Source: Paramacrobiotus metropolitanus (lineage: Eukaryota; Tardigrada; Eutardigrada; Parachela; Macrobiotidae). From it: DNA of 64,000 bases. The stretch covers positions 3,720,001 to 3,784,000 of the forward strand of contig NW_026570221.1 of assembly GCF_019649055.1 (NCBI RefSeq), given 5' to 3'. Below, one piece after another: positions 48,031 to 58,000 of this stretch; position 1 is the first letter of the stretch; each line of letters starts with the position of its first letter. The position numbers were made by a program, and so were the translations under genes. The notes beneath the pieces are model-generated. The model ran no database searches. It was not told where the DNA came from and saw only the letters and a list, made by a program, of their open reading frames with translations.

Positions 48031-49530
48031 GGCGGGATTCCTCCGGCGCGGTAAGTGGTCGGCGGGATTCCTCCGGCGCGGTAAGTGGTCGACGGGATTC
48101 CTCCGGCGCGGTAAGTGGTCGACGGGATTCCTCCGGCGCCGGAAGTGGTCGACGGGATTCCTCCGGCGCCGGAAGTGGTCGACGGGATTCCTCCGGCGCC
48201 GGAAGTGGTCGACGGGATTCCTCCGGCGCGGTAAGTGGTCGGCGGGATTCCTCCGGCGCCGGAAGTGGTCGACGGGATTCCTCCGGCGCCGGAAGTGGTC
48301 GACGGGATTCCTCCGGCGCGGTAAGTGGTCGACGGGATTCCTCCGGCGCCGGAAGTGGTCGGCGGGATTCCTCCGGCGCCGGAAGTGGTCGACGGGATTC
48401 CTCCGGCGCCGGAAGTGGTCGACGGGATTCCTCCGGCGCGGTAAGTGGTCGGCGGGATTCCTCCGGCGCCGGAAGTGGTCGACGGGATTCCTCCGGCGCC
48501 GGAAGTGGTCGACGGGATTCCTCCGGCGCGGTAAGTGGTCGGCGGGATTCCTCCGGCGCGGTAAGTGGTCGACGGGATTCCTCCGGCGCCGGAAGTGGTC
48601 GGCGGGATTCCTCCGGCGCCGGAAGTGGTCGACGGGATTCCTCCGGCGCGGTAAGTGGTCGACGGGATTCCTCCGGCGCCGGAAGTGGTCGACGGGATTC
48701 CTCCGGCGCCGGAAGTGGTCGACGGGATTCCTCCGGCGCGGTAAGTGGTCGACGGGATTCCTCCGGCGCCGGAAGTGGTCGACGGGAATCCTCCGGCGCG
48801 GTAAGTGGTCGACGGGATTCCTCCGGCGCCGGAAGTGGTCGACGGGATTCCTCCGGCGCCGGAAGTGGTCGACGGGATTCCTCCGGCGCGGTAAGTGGTC
48901 GGCGGGATTCCTCCGGCGCGGTAAGTGGTCGACGGGATTCCTCCGGCGCCGGAAGTGGTCGACGGGATTCCTCCGGCGCCGGAAGTGGTCGACGGGATTC
49001 CTCCGGCGCGGTAAGTGGTCGGCGGGATTCCTCCGGCGCGGTAAGTGGTCGACGGGATTCCTCCGGCGCCGGAAGTGGTCGGCGGGATTCCTCCGGCGCC
49101 GGAAGTGGTCGACGGGATTCCTCCGGCGCGGTAAGTGGTCGACGGGATTTCTCCGGCGCCGGAAGTGGTCGACGGGATTCCTCCGGCGCCGGAAGTGGTC
49201 GACGGGATTCCTCCGGCGCGGTAAGTGGTCGGCGGGATTCCTCCGGCGCGGTAAGTGGTCGACGGGATTCCTCCGGCGCCGGAAGTGGTCGACGGGATTC
49301 CTCCGGCGCCGGAAGTGGTCGACGGGATTCCTCCGGCGCGGTAAGTGGTCGACGGGATTCCTCCGGCGCCGGAAGTGGTCGACGGGATTCCTCCGGCGCC
49401 GGAAGTGGTCGACGGGATTCCTCCGGCGCCGGAAGTGGTCGACGGGATTCCTCCGGCGCCGGAAGTGGTCGACGGGATTCCTCCGGCGCCGGAAGTGGTC
49501 GACGGGATTCCTCCGGCGCCGGAGGTGGTC
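48031..49530 (-). repeat. Coding minisatellite: 50 units of exactly 30 bp
   Basis: 1,500 bases without a single indel. Two positions vary systematically: Tyr-Arg (19 units) or Ser-Gly (31 units), and Pro or Ser after IP. Three- and four-unit higher-order blocks recur (for example Ser-Gly, Ser-Gly, Tyr-Arg), showing expansion by multi-unit steps. Point changes are rare (48788, 49150 and the last unit). The unit has no stop in most frames, so long open frames appear on both strands; only the minus frame running into the CAP domain is biologically supported. Confidence 0.95.
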
Positions 49531-49729
49531 GGCGCGGTCACCGGAAGAGACAGGCGGGTTGCGGTGGGTGTGGGGTGAGTTGCAGGGTGTCGTTGGCGCG
49601 AAGGAGGCGCGGACGAAGAGCGGGTCGTGGGTCAAGGGACACAGCAGAGAGGCGTCCTGGAGAGCGTTGTGACGTGTCACCATCGACCAGGCGGTTAGTG
49701 AGTTAAAGTAAATGCAAACTGGGAGTGTT

Positions 49730-49873
49730 TTAACCGGGCAATGTTGACGATGCGGTGATTAATGAGGTCTGCAGGACGTCCGAGAGGCTCCGGGAGACAT
49801 TCCCGGTGGAGGACACCCGGGACGCGACGGCTAGCAGGAGAACGAGGGCGGGTATGGGGCATCCGTGGAACAC
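49730..49873 (-). CDS. Possible signal-peptide exon of the CRISP gene
   Basis: A 47-codon open stretch carries a strong hydrophobic core (PALVLLLAVASRVSSTGNVS) typical of a signal peptide with a cleavage region, followed by a Ser/Thr-rich tail. It begins at a GTG and not an ATG. A possible donor (CCCG|GTTAAA) sits at its end. No phase-consistent path into the repeat frame was found, so the link to the CRISP gene is positional only. Confidence 0.35.
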   Translation of the reverse strand: MFHGCPIPALVLLLAVASRVSSTGNVSRSLSDVLQTSLITASSTLPG

Positions 49874-50295
49874 GGTCGATTATCGGGCGATCAGCTGCAG
49901 AATGCAAATGCCGGCAACCGGCGTTAAGGCACAGTGAGCCGATTAATATGGCGCACTGCCGACGCAGCTAGTGTCGGTTCCTTGTTTCCGGCGAAGAAAA
50001 GGAAACAAGGCAAGTTTGCTGACAACGTGCAAAAGCCGGTCGCGGTGTCTTGAAAGCGTTGGCAAATGTTCAGATCTTAATAACTATTTAATAGAGCTGA
50101 ATAGTAAAACAATGCTCTTAAAGCATCTCAACTGGAAATGTTTATACAGCGCTTCCAGGGAGCAGTCGACTGTTCAGGTTGAAAAGGGATGGAAGGTCAC
50201 GAATCAGACGTGATTACGATTACCAGAAGAGAGAAACACCAGTTCACTGTGCGGCCAGATCGCAGGCCTTATCTGTTAGACGTCGTCCCGTACGA

Positions 50296-50376
50296 ACGGG
50301 AGAAGAACCGACATTAAATTTAGGTTTAGACTAAACTGTAGTCTAAACCTAAATTTAATTTTGGTTTTTCTCCCGT
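50296..50376. repeat. Inverted repeat, 37-bp arms (20 bp perfect)
   Basis: Inner arms 50313-50332 and 50340-50359 are perfect with a 7-base loop; outer arms (ACGGGAGAAGAACC and its near complement) extend the pairing. Confidence 0.9.
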
Positions 50377-51303
50377 TTTGTTTCTAAACCGTAACAGAAT
50401 GGGCAGCTTCCGATAACGTGTCTAGTCCTGCTACGCTCATGGTAAGCTGGTCAGAACATGTAGCCACACATCGTGAACCGCGTGAACCTTGTCCTCACAC
50501 TTTAAGTCCAGTGCAATAAAGAGAGCATTTAAGCACGTCCACGTAAATATCACAGAATCTGGTTCCATGGCAAAATTATGATTTTTAAAACTTGCAAATT
50601 ATTACGCAATGAAATAGTTATAAAATATTAAATTAAATTACGCCGTTCAGATTTCTAGTCAACACAGCCATGATGAGGGCAAAGCTGTTAGTCTGGCAAG
50701 CAGGATCGCAGGTGGCGCATGTGTTTGTTTGTGTTACCGTGAGTCATGCACGAACCCATTAGCTGGAATGCTGAAGCTGTCATATCTCAGCATGACTCTT
50801 TCACTGAAAGAATTTTGTAGTATCACAGCGCCCCCACGGTTCCTTGTTGTCTTGGTGTCAAACCATAGAAGAAAAAATTTCACATATTGGGTTTTAATTT
50901 CTTTATTGTTGGTGAAGCTGTGCTTGTATGGCAGCACCACAAAGCAGCAATCAGACAAAATGACAGATTCAGAAGTCCCGTTCTGCTTTCTTTGGTGACG
51001 AAATTCAAAACCATTTAAATCCAATATGTAAAATGATTTGTTCTTTTTTTGCAAAATCAAAACTGTGATGGTTTTCCATTCGGTGCATAGTAGGAATTTA
51101 TTATTACCAATTTTCACTGTTTACCATTTTTTGGGTCCGTTTTCGTGTTTTTTTCTTTTTGAGATATCACTATAAAAAAGGCTATTTAATTAGCTTTTTA
51201 ATGGATACTAGCACTTGTAGAACGATTCAGAGGAAAGTGCGCAGCGATTTCCCAAAGTTGTCATAAATATACGCATGCTATAAACAATTACCTCCCGTTA
51301 AGC

Positions 51304-51377
51304 AACAATCATTTGATTTAATAGCCACTCTTTCATAATGCATTATGAAAGAGTGGCTGTCAAATCAAATGATTGTT
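51304..51377. repeat. Palindrome, 37-bp arms, no loop
   Basis: 51304-51340 pairs with 51341-51377, mismatched only near positions 17-19 of each arm. Confidence 0.93.
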
Positions 51378-52010
51378 CATATGGACATCCAGACGCTTGA
51401 GCCTGCGACGTGCAGTACCCGGCTGCAAGGGTACTCGTCTGTAGGCGCACCGCCCACTGTTTCAACGTGATCGTGGTTGGTGGCTGATTTCCACCTTGCA
51501 ATATTATTCATTACTCTATATCATTATTTTTTAACCTAACCTAAGAGATATGCAACAACAGAAGAGCTTTATTGCTATGAATTTTGTGTCAGTTTTAGTA
51601 CCCGTTTCCACTTACATCTAATGCTTATTAAGCTACTCACCACTCTGAAAATTACCTTTCATCGTCGTTACATCCGGCGCACCCAAAGATTTGGGTATAT
51701 TTGCAGGCACAGCTGCAATATATATTCTGTCGCGCAGCAGGCGCAATACAGATTCAATTCCGAGAAATCCTAATATAAGTGAAACTGCGGAAAGAATTCA
51801 GCAATTTTACTTTTATTGGAAATGTCCAGTACACGTAAAACGGCTGAAACATTTTTTGGTTGATCCGCAAAATCGTTGATGTCTGTGTGCTTATGGTGAA
51901 AGATTACGTTGCCGGTATCGGCAGAGGACGTAAAGCTGCACGTCATCAGTATGATAATAAAAGCTCCTGCCTTCAAAATAAAAGCTCCTGAAAAAAGTAT
52001 GAAGGTTTGT

Positions 52011-52065
52011 GATCTACGATTCTTCGATTCTGTACATTATAATGTACATCGAAGAATCGTAGATC
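52011..52065. repeat. Palindrome, about 27-bp arms
   Basis: GATCTACGATTCTTCGA at 52011 and its exact complement ending at 52065, with TGTACATT/AATGTACA at the centre and a 3-base asymmetry. A direct repeat (AAAGCTCCTG) lies just upstream. Confidence 0.9.
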
Positions 52066-52527
52066 AAAAACAACTGTTTTTCCAAATATCGTGCTCTAAC
52101 TCCGGACGGGCTTGTACCGTGCGAAAATGTAATGATTTAATCATACAGCTGAGCGAGCATCGTATGAATTACGAGTACAGATAATATGACATTGTAAGCA
52201 TTTACACGAAGTCAGGTGCGCATCAAAATTTACGGAAATTGCAGACAAATATTGCGCCACTTCTTATCCCATGTAATCCGTAAAGGATGTACAAACGTCA
52301 GCGACAGCATTTCACTTTCCTCGTACACTGATTTAAAATTCGTGGCAGTTGCTGTCATCTCCGCATCGGGCAGCTAGGTACATTATACATACAACTTTCT
52401 TCGATATTACAATCGTTATTGCAGATAGCTTTTTTGAACGGAGATTAAAATTTTGGCTGCCGATTCTCCTATCCACCTACGCCACACTTATAAAAGTACT
52501 AGGACAACTCGCAGCTCCCGTTGATTG

Positions 52528-53274
52528 TTATCCGGGAAAAGGCAAGCTTCCATTGAACCGGACAGGAGTGGGGAGGACGTACCACAGCTGCTGGGTGGTG
52601 TCGGAGCGCCCCCAGCACTCCAGCTGGCCACCAGCGTGTTCCGGCCAGGGCACATGCAATGTCAGCGTCGAGGCGCAGAGCTGACGACCGTCGGCGCCGG
52701 TTATCTCCGAGGTGTTGGTGCGGATCACCAGCGTCTGCCGGTTGGAATGGATGCAGGCCGTCTGCTGTAGGTAGTGTCCGGGCGGCCACGCCAGGTACAT
52801 TCCGCTGTAGCGCCAGATAAAGTGCTGCGCCGGATCGGGACCACAGGGAAAATCCAGCTGACAGGTCACGGAAAACGGCACATATTTCGGCACCGTGATC
52901 GCCGGCATTTCCTGAGCGAACAGTTCGTGGTATCGGGTGGCGGGTTTGGGGAAGACCCAGTATGCGCTCTTCTGGCACCACGTTGCTGCTCCGTCCTGCT
53001 GACAGCGCTGCAGGCACTCGAACTGCCCCCATGCCGCGTAGGTGACGTCGTGCAAAATCAGGGCGTGGTCGCGGGTGCGGCTGTAGCGCAGGGCTCCCGT
53101 CGTTTGGTTGGGGGCTAACGGGTGACCTTTGTGCTTCCACACGACGGCGTCCGCAGGATCCGGCCCCGTCGCACACGCGAGGGTGATCGTGTCGTCCAGA
53201 TTGGGGCGGACACAAAAGACACATGCCCATAAGGTCGAAAGTGAACCAATTTCAGGTCCATAGCACTTTCCCAT
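52528..53274 (-). CDS. Two-immunoglobulin-domain protein
   Basis: 248 residues from ATG 53274 (an in-frame ATG at 53310 is also open). Ig 1: DDTITLACATG (first Cys), VVWKHKG (core Trp), ALILHDVTYAAWGQFECL (second Cys with the D..Y....C-like end). Ig 2: PFSVTCQLDF, FIWRYSG, STLTLHVPWPEHAGGQLECWG. Extra cysteines (CQQDGAATWC; FPC) suggest additional disulfides. Sequons include NQT, NTS and NGS. GC-rich and intact through to the stop. There is no clear signal peptide: the N-terminal 30 codons (MGKCYGPEIGS..) lie inside an inverted repeat, so the true 5' exon has probably been displaced or lies elsewhere. It resembles secreted or surface Ig recognition proteins; family not identified. It sits less than 400 bp from an LTR. 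Confidence 0.62.
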   Translation of the reverse strand: MGKCYGPEIGSLSTLWACVFCVRPNLDDTITLACATGPDPADAVVWKHKGHPLAPNQTTGALRYSRTRDHALILHDVTYAAWGQFECLQRCQQDGAATWCQKSAYWVFPKPATRYHELFAQEMPAITVPKYVPFSVTCQLDFPCGPDPAQHFIWRYSGMYLAWPPGHYLQQTACIHSNRQTLVIRTNTSEITGADGRQLCASTLTLHVPWPEHAGGQLECWGRSDTTQQLWYVLPTPVRFNGSLPFPG

Positions 53275-53385
53275 AATTTTAAAATAAATTTTAAAATTTT
53301 TGAAATTCATTTTAAAATCGGAAAAAAATGCTATGGATCTGATACTGTTTCACTTTCGACTTCATGGCCATGTGCTTTTTACAGC
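53221..53385. repeat. Imperfect inverted repeat spanning the Ig gene 5' end
   Basis: 53221-53289, read in reverse, matches 53310-53385 with scattered differences (shared blocks TGCTATGGA.CTGA, GTTTCACTTTCGAC / GGTTCACTTTCGAC, ATG..CATGTG). Arms of about 70 bases. Confidence 0.85.
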
Positions 53386-53613
53386 AAAGTTTCAAGAAGA
53401 TCGGGTATTAACCAGACTTTTGGTACACAACAATGCATTTAAACTTTTCGCGTATTTTAATACACCATATCTCGGCAACCGGATGTTGCGAGCGCAATCG
53501 GTTTTCAGAACAATGTATACAAATCATTCAACTTTAGAATGACATAAACATAGTGATTCGGAGTGCGCGCAAGCAAAAGTTTTAGTGCATGTATCCCATT
53601 TTTGACACTATGT
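53386..53613. other. No gene; flank of the LTR insertion
   Basis: AT-rich sequence between the foldback and the LTR. The target-site duplication cannot be tested because the element's right end is outside the window. Confidence 0.5.
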
Positions 53614-54004
53614 TGTCAGAGACCGCTCACTCGAGGCGGTAGACACCTCTCGTGGCTCTCTCTGTCGCCCGCCCGTACGTGGCAACGCCACTCGTGCCGC
53701 GCTATTACGCTGCTCACTCAGCGTATACTTTGTCTACGCTGACCAATCAGCGCATTTCTCTGCACTCTTGGGGGTGGAGCCTAGCACTTACGGGCGATTC
53801 CGTGCTTTGCAGCATCAGCTGTTGCACACCGGCAGCACGCGGAATCATTATCACGATTCCCAGCTAGCGCACTGCAAGCACTTTTTCCACAGCTTTTTCC
53901 CACATCGGGTTTTCTGTTGGTTTTGTGTTGTTGTTGCTTTATTGCTATCACAATAAAGGCATATTTTGCCCCATTTTCCATCTGCTTCTGTGTCATATCT
54001 GACA
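53614..54004 (+). repeat. 5' LTR (391 bp)
   Basis: It begins TGTCAGA and ends TCTGACA, a perfect 7-base terminal inversion of the TG..CA type, and is followed directly by a primer binding site. A polyadenylation signal AATAAA lies at 53952-53957. The partner LTR is not in the window, so the boundary rests on these signals. Confidence 0.78.
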
Positions 54005-54013
54005 TGGTAGCAG
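54005..54013 (+). other. Primer binding site, initiator-Met tRNA type
   Basis: TGGTAGCAG immediately follows the LTR end and is complementary to the 3' end of animal initiator methionine tRNA. Complementarity stops after nine bases. Confidence 0.7.
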
Positions 54014-54171
54014 TATCGTTCGGTTTTCTTTCCTGTAACCTCTGATCCCCCAGTGAAGGCATAAATCGGTCGAACTACGCTGATTGGCTAAAAGTAGGCC
54101 AGCCATATCGCGACCACCATCTCCTGCATCATACGGGTTTGATTGGAAACCCGCAGCGCGACGGATTAATC

Positions 54172-54377
54172 ATACGGGTCGGCGCCTATAAGTAGGTCCC
54201 CGCAGCTTTGGCTCCCCGCTCAAAAACTGAGTTGGGTACGATCCTGTTGACCAATTAAGCGCCCTACCGGGTTGCATGATACGGGTCAGCGTCTAAAAGT
54301 AGACCTCCCGCAGCTTTGGCTCCCGGCGCAAAAACTGCGCTCGGTACGGTCCTGTCACACCATTACGCCCTATCGGG
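54172..54377 (+). repeat. Leader tandem repeat, two 107-bp copies
   Basis: ATACGGGTC, GCAGCTTTGGCTCCC, CAAAAACTG, GGTACG.TCCTGT and GCCCTA.CGGG blocks occur in the same order from 54172 and from 54279. An antisense frame (54736-54293, 147 codons) overlaps this leader; it matches nothing I recognise. Confidence 0.85.
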
Positions 54378-55016
54378 TGCGCTGCGGCCCTCACGGTAGA
54401 AGAGGGTGAAGTGGACGACGGAGCAGCACTGTCTGGAGCGAACAAACCGCCGGTAAGACCTGCTGTGACGCGTAGGTTTTCGTAGAACTTCTGAAAATTT
54501 CGAGGTTTCCGCGTAGAACCTAAATAAAACCCTTCATAACTTTTCAACCGTTTATCCGATTTGCTCCAAAATAGTTTTTCGGGCTCCTTGAGAAATTCTG
54601 CACTAGAGAAATAGAACAGAACTCTCGAGAATTTTTTCCTGATTTTTACTGAATTATCGGCGAAAAACAACCGCCATTTTGTCCAGCCGGAATTTTCGCG
54701 AAAAAGTCGCGTGACGTCAGCGTGGTGATTTTCCATAAAATTTCGACCAATCAGAACACGTGAGAAACTTCCCCGTGTTATAACAGTCGTAGTGACTCAT
54801 ACTTTTTTGCATTTTTGCTCACGGCACTCGTGACGTAGAGCTTTTTGCAAGACCATTTCGTACGTGACGTCACACTGGTCAGTAACGTAACATAGGGCCA
54901 TGGGAAGCTAACGCTAAACCTGAGCTCTAGCGTACCTGACCAGCACCAACCAGCGACAGCTAACTCAACGTTCCGGTCCGGACCACGACCAAAGAAACCT
55001 CCTAAGTCCCACTACC

Positions 55017-58000
55017 ATGGGCCAAACTGAAAGCGCCTTGGCCAAGGTGATGCCATATACCAGCCATGAGCAACTCCAACGGAGATTGCTCAGTCCAATG
55101 GACAGGCGCCAACCCAATGAATACAAAAAGCAGCTCAGGAAAAACTACGCCACGCGTGAACCAACGGGACCCTACGGGTTCCGCAACGCCAAACAAGGCA
55201 GTTCTGACCCAGACGAGCCAAACTCGGCCGGCTCAACGAGTTCGGTCGATGCCAGAGCCAGGCGGGACAAACAAATCCTGCCGGCCGACCTGGAAACCAG
55301 CGACGAAAGTCTGGACGCCACCCGGGACGACACATTCCTGGAGGCATCCGACGAGTTGTCCGAGGCCAACCAGCCTCAGGACAGCCAACCTGGCGCCGAT
55401 AGGACGGCCCAGGCCAACAGTGTCCCTCGGGACTTGGCGCACCAACCGGCCATACCTGGTCCGGGCCAAGTCCAACTTGAGGCGCCAACGGCGGCCACAA
55501 GTGAGGACAAGACACGCACCGATGGACCAGAGCCAAACAACTTGGCCCGGTCCAACCTTGATGTCCAGTATCTGACAGCACGTCCAACCCTACCGGGCTC
55601 GGACCAGATCCAACCTGAGGCACCAACGGTGGCCAAAGGTGGACGCAAGGCAAAGGGCCAAGCCAAAAAGGCTGGTCCAAAGGCACATGACCAGGGCCAA
55701 CAGCCCGTGAGTCAATCGCCAATCATGTTTGAAGTCGATGGCTCAACCCATACAACGCCATCGCCGACCAATGACGTCATCGGCGCGTCTGGCCCGTCCA
55801 AACCGGACCAAGAGCCAATTGTGGACCTGGCACAATTAAACAGGGCCACAGCCAGGATGGACCTTAACCAGCCCTCCTGGGACACAAGCCGCGCCAACGT
55901 CAGCCCGCCAAAGCCGATGCAGGCAACCCGGCCCGAGGAGATCGATGAAGTCGACCAACTTCGGACCACAGTACGGGACCTGACCAAACAGCTAGCGGAC
56001 ATCGCAGAAGCTTCCCTGCTATCTGAACGATGGATGCAGGACGAGATCTGCAGACACAAAGACCTTGCGTTCCAATCGGACGCAGAGGTTAAACGTGTCT
56101 CGGCCATATTGGCCCAGACCCAACTTGAGCTAACTCAGCTCAAGTTGTCACCACGTCCTAATGCTGAGCGAGACCAGCTCAACAGGACAATCCACAGCCT
56201 AGAAACGGCTGTGGCGGGCCTTGAAGCCCTGCTCACCTCTACGAGGACCGAGCTGGCCAAAGCCAGGGACGACTTGGCTGCGGCCCGGACCAATATTGAC
56301 GACACCGACTCTGAGGCGGACCGCCTACAGAGGGAAAACGAACGTCTTACTGAAGACTTGTCCAATCTGCAGGACGAAATCAACCGTCTGCGGAATGGAT
56401 ACAACCTTCTTTATGAGAGCCACCAGAATCTCATGAAGACCATCCAACAAGGAGGACTGATGAGCCAAACGGTTCAGCAGAAGGAGGCACAGAACGTGCA
56501 ACTCCAGCAACAGATCGTTGCCCTCCAGAGCCAGCTCAACACCGAAGCAACCATTCGGGTCCAACTTGAGCAAAACAGCGCCATTGGACATCAAAACTTC
56601 GTCCAATTGGAGCAGGCCTTCAATCAAGCCAAACAGGTGATCCAGGGCCAACAAGACCGGATCATCGTTTTGGAGGCCAATAACGCCGGCCTGGTCAAAG
56701 ACTACCAGGCGGCCACCCAACGTATAACTGAGATGAATGAGGAACTGGAAAGGCTAAGCACGGAAAACGCCCGCTTATACGCGGAGAAATCACATCTCGC
56801 AGACATAAACTCCGAGTTGTCCGCAGAACCACCATCCTACCATACCTTTCCAGACTCGGATACACAACGTCAACAAGAAAAAGTCGACGAGGCTTTGCGG
56901 CAGGGCCAACGCTTCTACCGCGAGCCAGTGTATCATCAGCAGCATTACCATGTGAACATGGCTGTGGAAGGGCCATCGGTTGGAGATCCTCCAAAGGGGC
57001 CAACCATACCTGCGCCCCCCAGCCCGGTGGACCGCGGAACATCAACGGCGACAGTAACACTGCCGCCACCACCAGTCCCGGTCACCACAACAGCCACTAT
57101 TGGTCCAACGACGATAGTGACACCCGCAACGCAGACTTATCCGTCTACGTCAAGCGGGCCAAGCTTTGACCCGAGCCAGGCAACACCCAGCCACAGCTAC
57201 TTCGGATCAATGCCACCATACCCGTCCTTGTATCCGTCGATATTCCCGAACATGGACTTCAATTTTAGTCCACAACCGGCCACAAGCCAGGCTCACTCCA
57301 GCGGCATGGATCCAAACCGGACCAACCCGCTGAGCTCAACGCTCGGGCCATCGGCCATGCAAGGACAGTTGGGAGGCCAAAGTGGTACACCAACGGTGCA
57401 GCAACCAGGAGTAGGCCAACTAAGCCTATTTGGCCCTCCTATCACGGCGGCAGCCCCAACGGGCCAAGCTCAGCCACAGATGGGCCAAACCACGCCCACG
57501 GGCCAAAATGTGCCCCAACCACCAGGCATACCGCCAACAGCGGCCATGCCACTAGGACCAGCCGCCCAACCAGGCCAGGGCCAAAATGCGCCCATGTTGG
57601 TCCAGCTCCCGAATGGAGCATACGCAATGATGGCGTCCAACGGGGCTATCCAGATCGTACCGGGCCAACCAATGTGGGCCCAACCTCAGCAAGTGCCGCT
57701 AATACCACAGCAGCCAACACCTGCCCCATCACCACCGGTCAGTCCAGCTCTTTCAACCAGAGAGCAAATCAAAGAAATGGCCCAAGAGATGGGAAAAGCC
57801 ACCGCGAGAGCTCAAGTCCGCACCGAGTTGCCAAAATTTGACGGCAACAAAACAATGGTGAAAGGATGGCTTGCACAGGTCCGACGGATCTGTAAGCAGT
57901 CGTCCGATCGGAACAAACCAGATCCGGACTTTATGAGCCGCATTTACATGGCCCTATCGGACCCTGTAAAAGAATGGTACACTGGCCAAGCCAATCGTGA

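Larger units (their letters stand above)
44544..49541 (-). pseudogene. CRISP/CAP-family protein with mucin-like repeat N-terminus; CAP exon frame-broken
   Basis: The long first exon (49541 to about 47650) encodes 50 ten-residue Thr/Ser/Pro/Gly repeats (SGAGGIPSTT or YRAGGIPSTT), then the CAP start RNCLRTQVTPAAANMLKMVW and AQEWIEYCQYKH. Next, about 45245-45099 has CGQ, FSWNSIVKMWYS, then YSFGNPNDMH and VGHYTG, but these three pieces are in three different frames. Exons 44775-44705 (TIWANIF..YVSSYCS) and 44629-44544 (GNFGYLNEPYKAGKPCSACLDSCNDGLC, the CRISP hinge) follow with matching phases. A further 3' exon (phase 1) was not found. CRISP proteins are secreted, cysteine-rich extracellular factors. 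Of the usual acidic CAP residues, the CGEN glutamate is Gln and the WY.E glutamate is Val. The repeat tract suggests O-glycosylation. The 5' end is unresolved: no in-frame ATG precedes the repeats. Confidence 0.65.
49542..52527. other. Spacer between the CRISP and Ig genes; unresolved short frames and hairpins
   Basis: Just upstream of the repeat, the minus strand has coding-like GC-rich DNA in other frames. A 127-codon minus frame at 50734-51117 is not recognised. Three large hairpins (50296, 51304, 52011) are listed separately. Confidence 0.4.

Noticed and set aside
47947-49683. Second minus-strand frame through the array (RRRNPVDHF repeats), with an ATG at 49683
   Set aside because: It ends in a stop soon after the array without reaching the CAP domain. 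Kept only as a note on the unresolved 5' end.
47810-49706. Two plus-strand frames of about 600 codons across the minisatellite (WSTGFLRRRK- and SGRRDSSGAG-type repeats)
   Set aside because: They arise because the 30-bp unit lacks stops in those frames; neither leads into any recognisable domain, while the minus frame runs directly into a CAP domain.
50734-51117. 127-codon minus frame
   Set aside because: No recognised domain, no splice sites, AT-rich surroundings; insufficient support for a gene.
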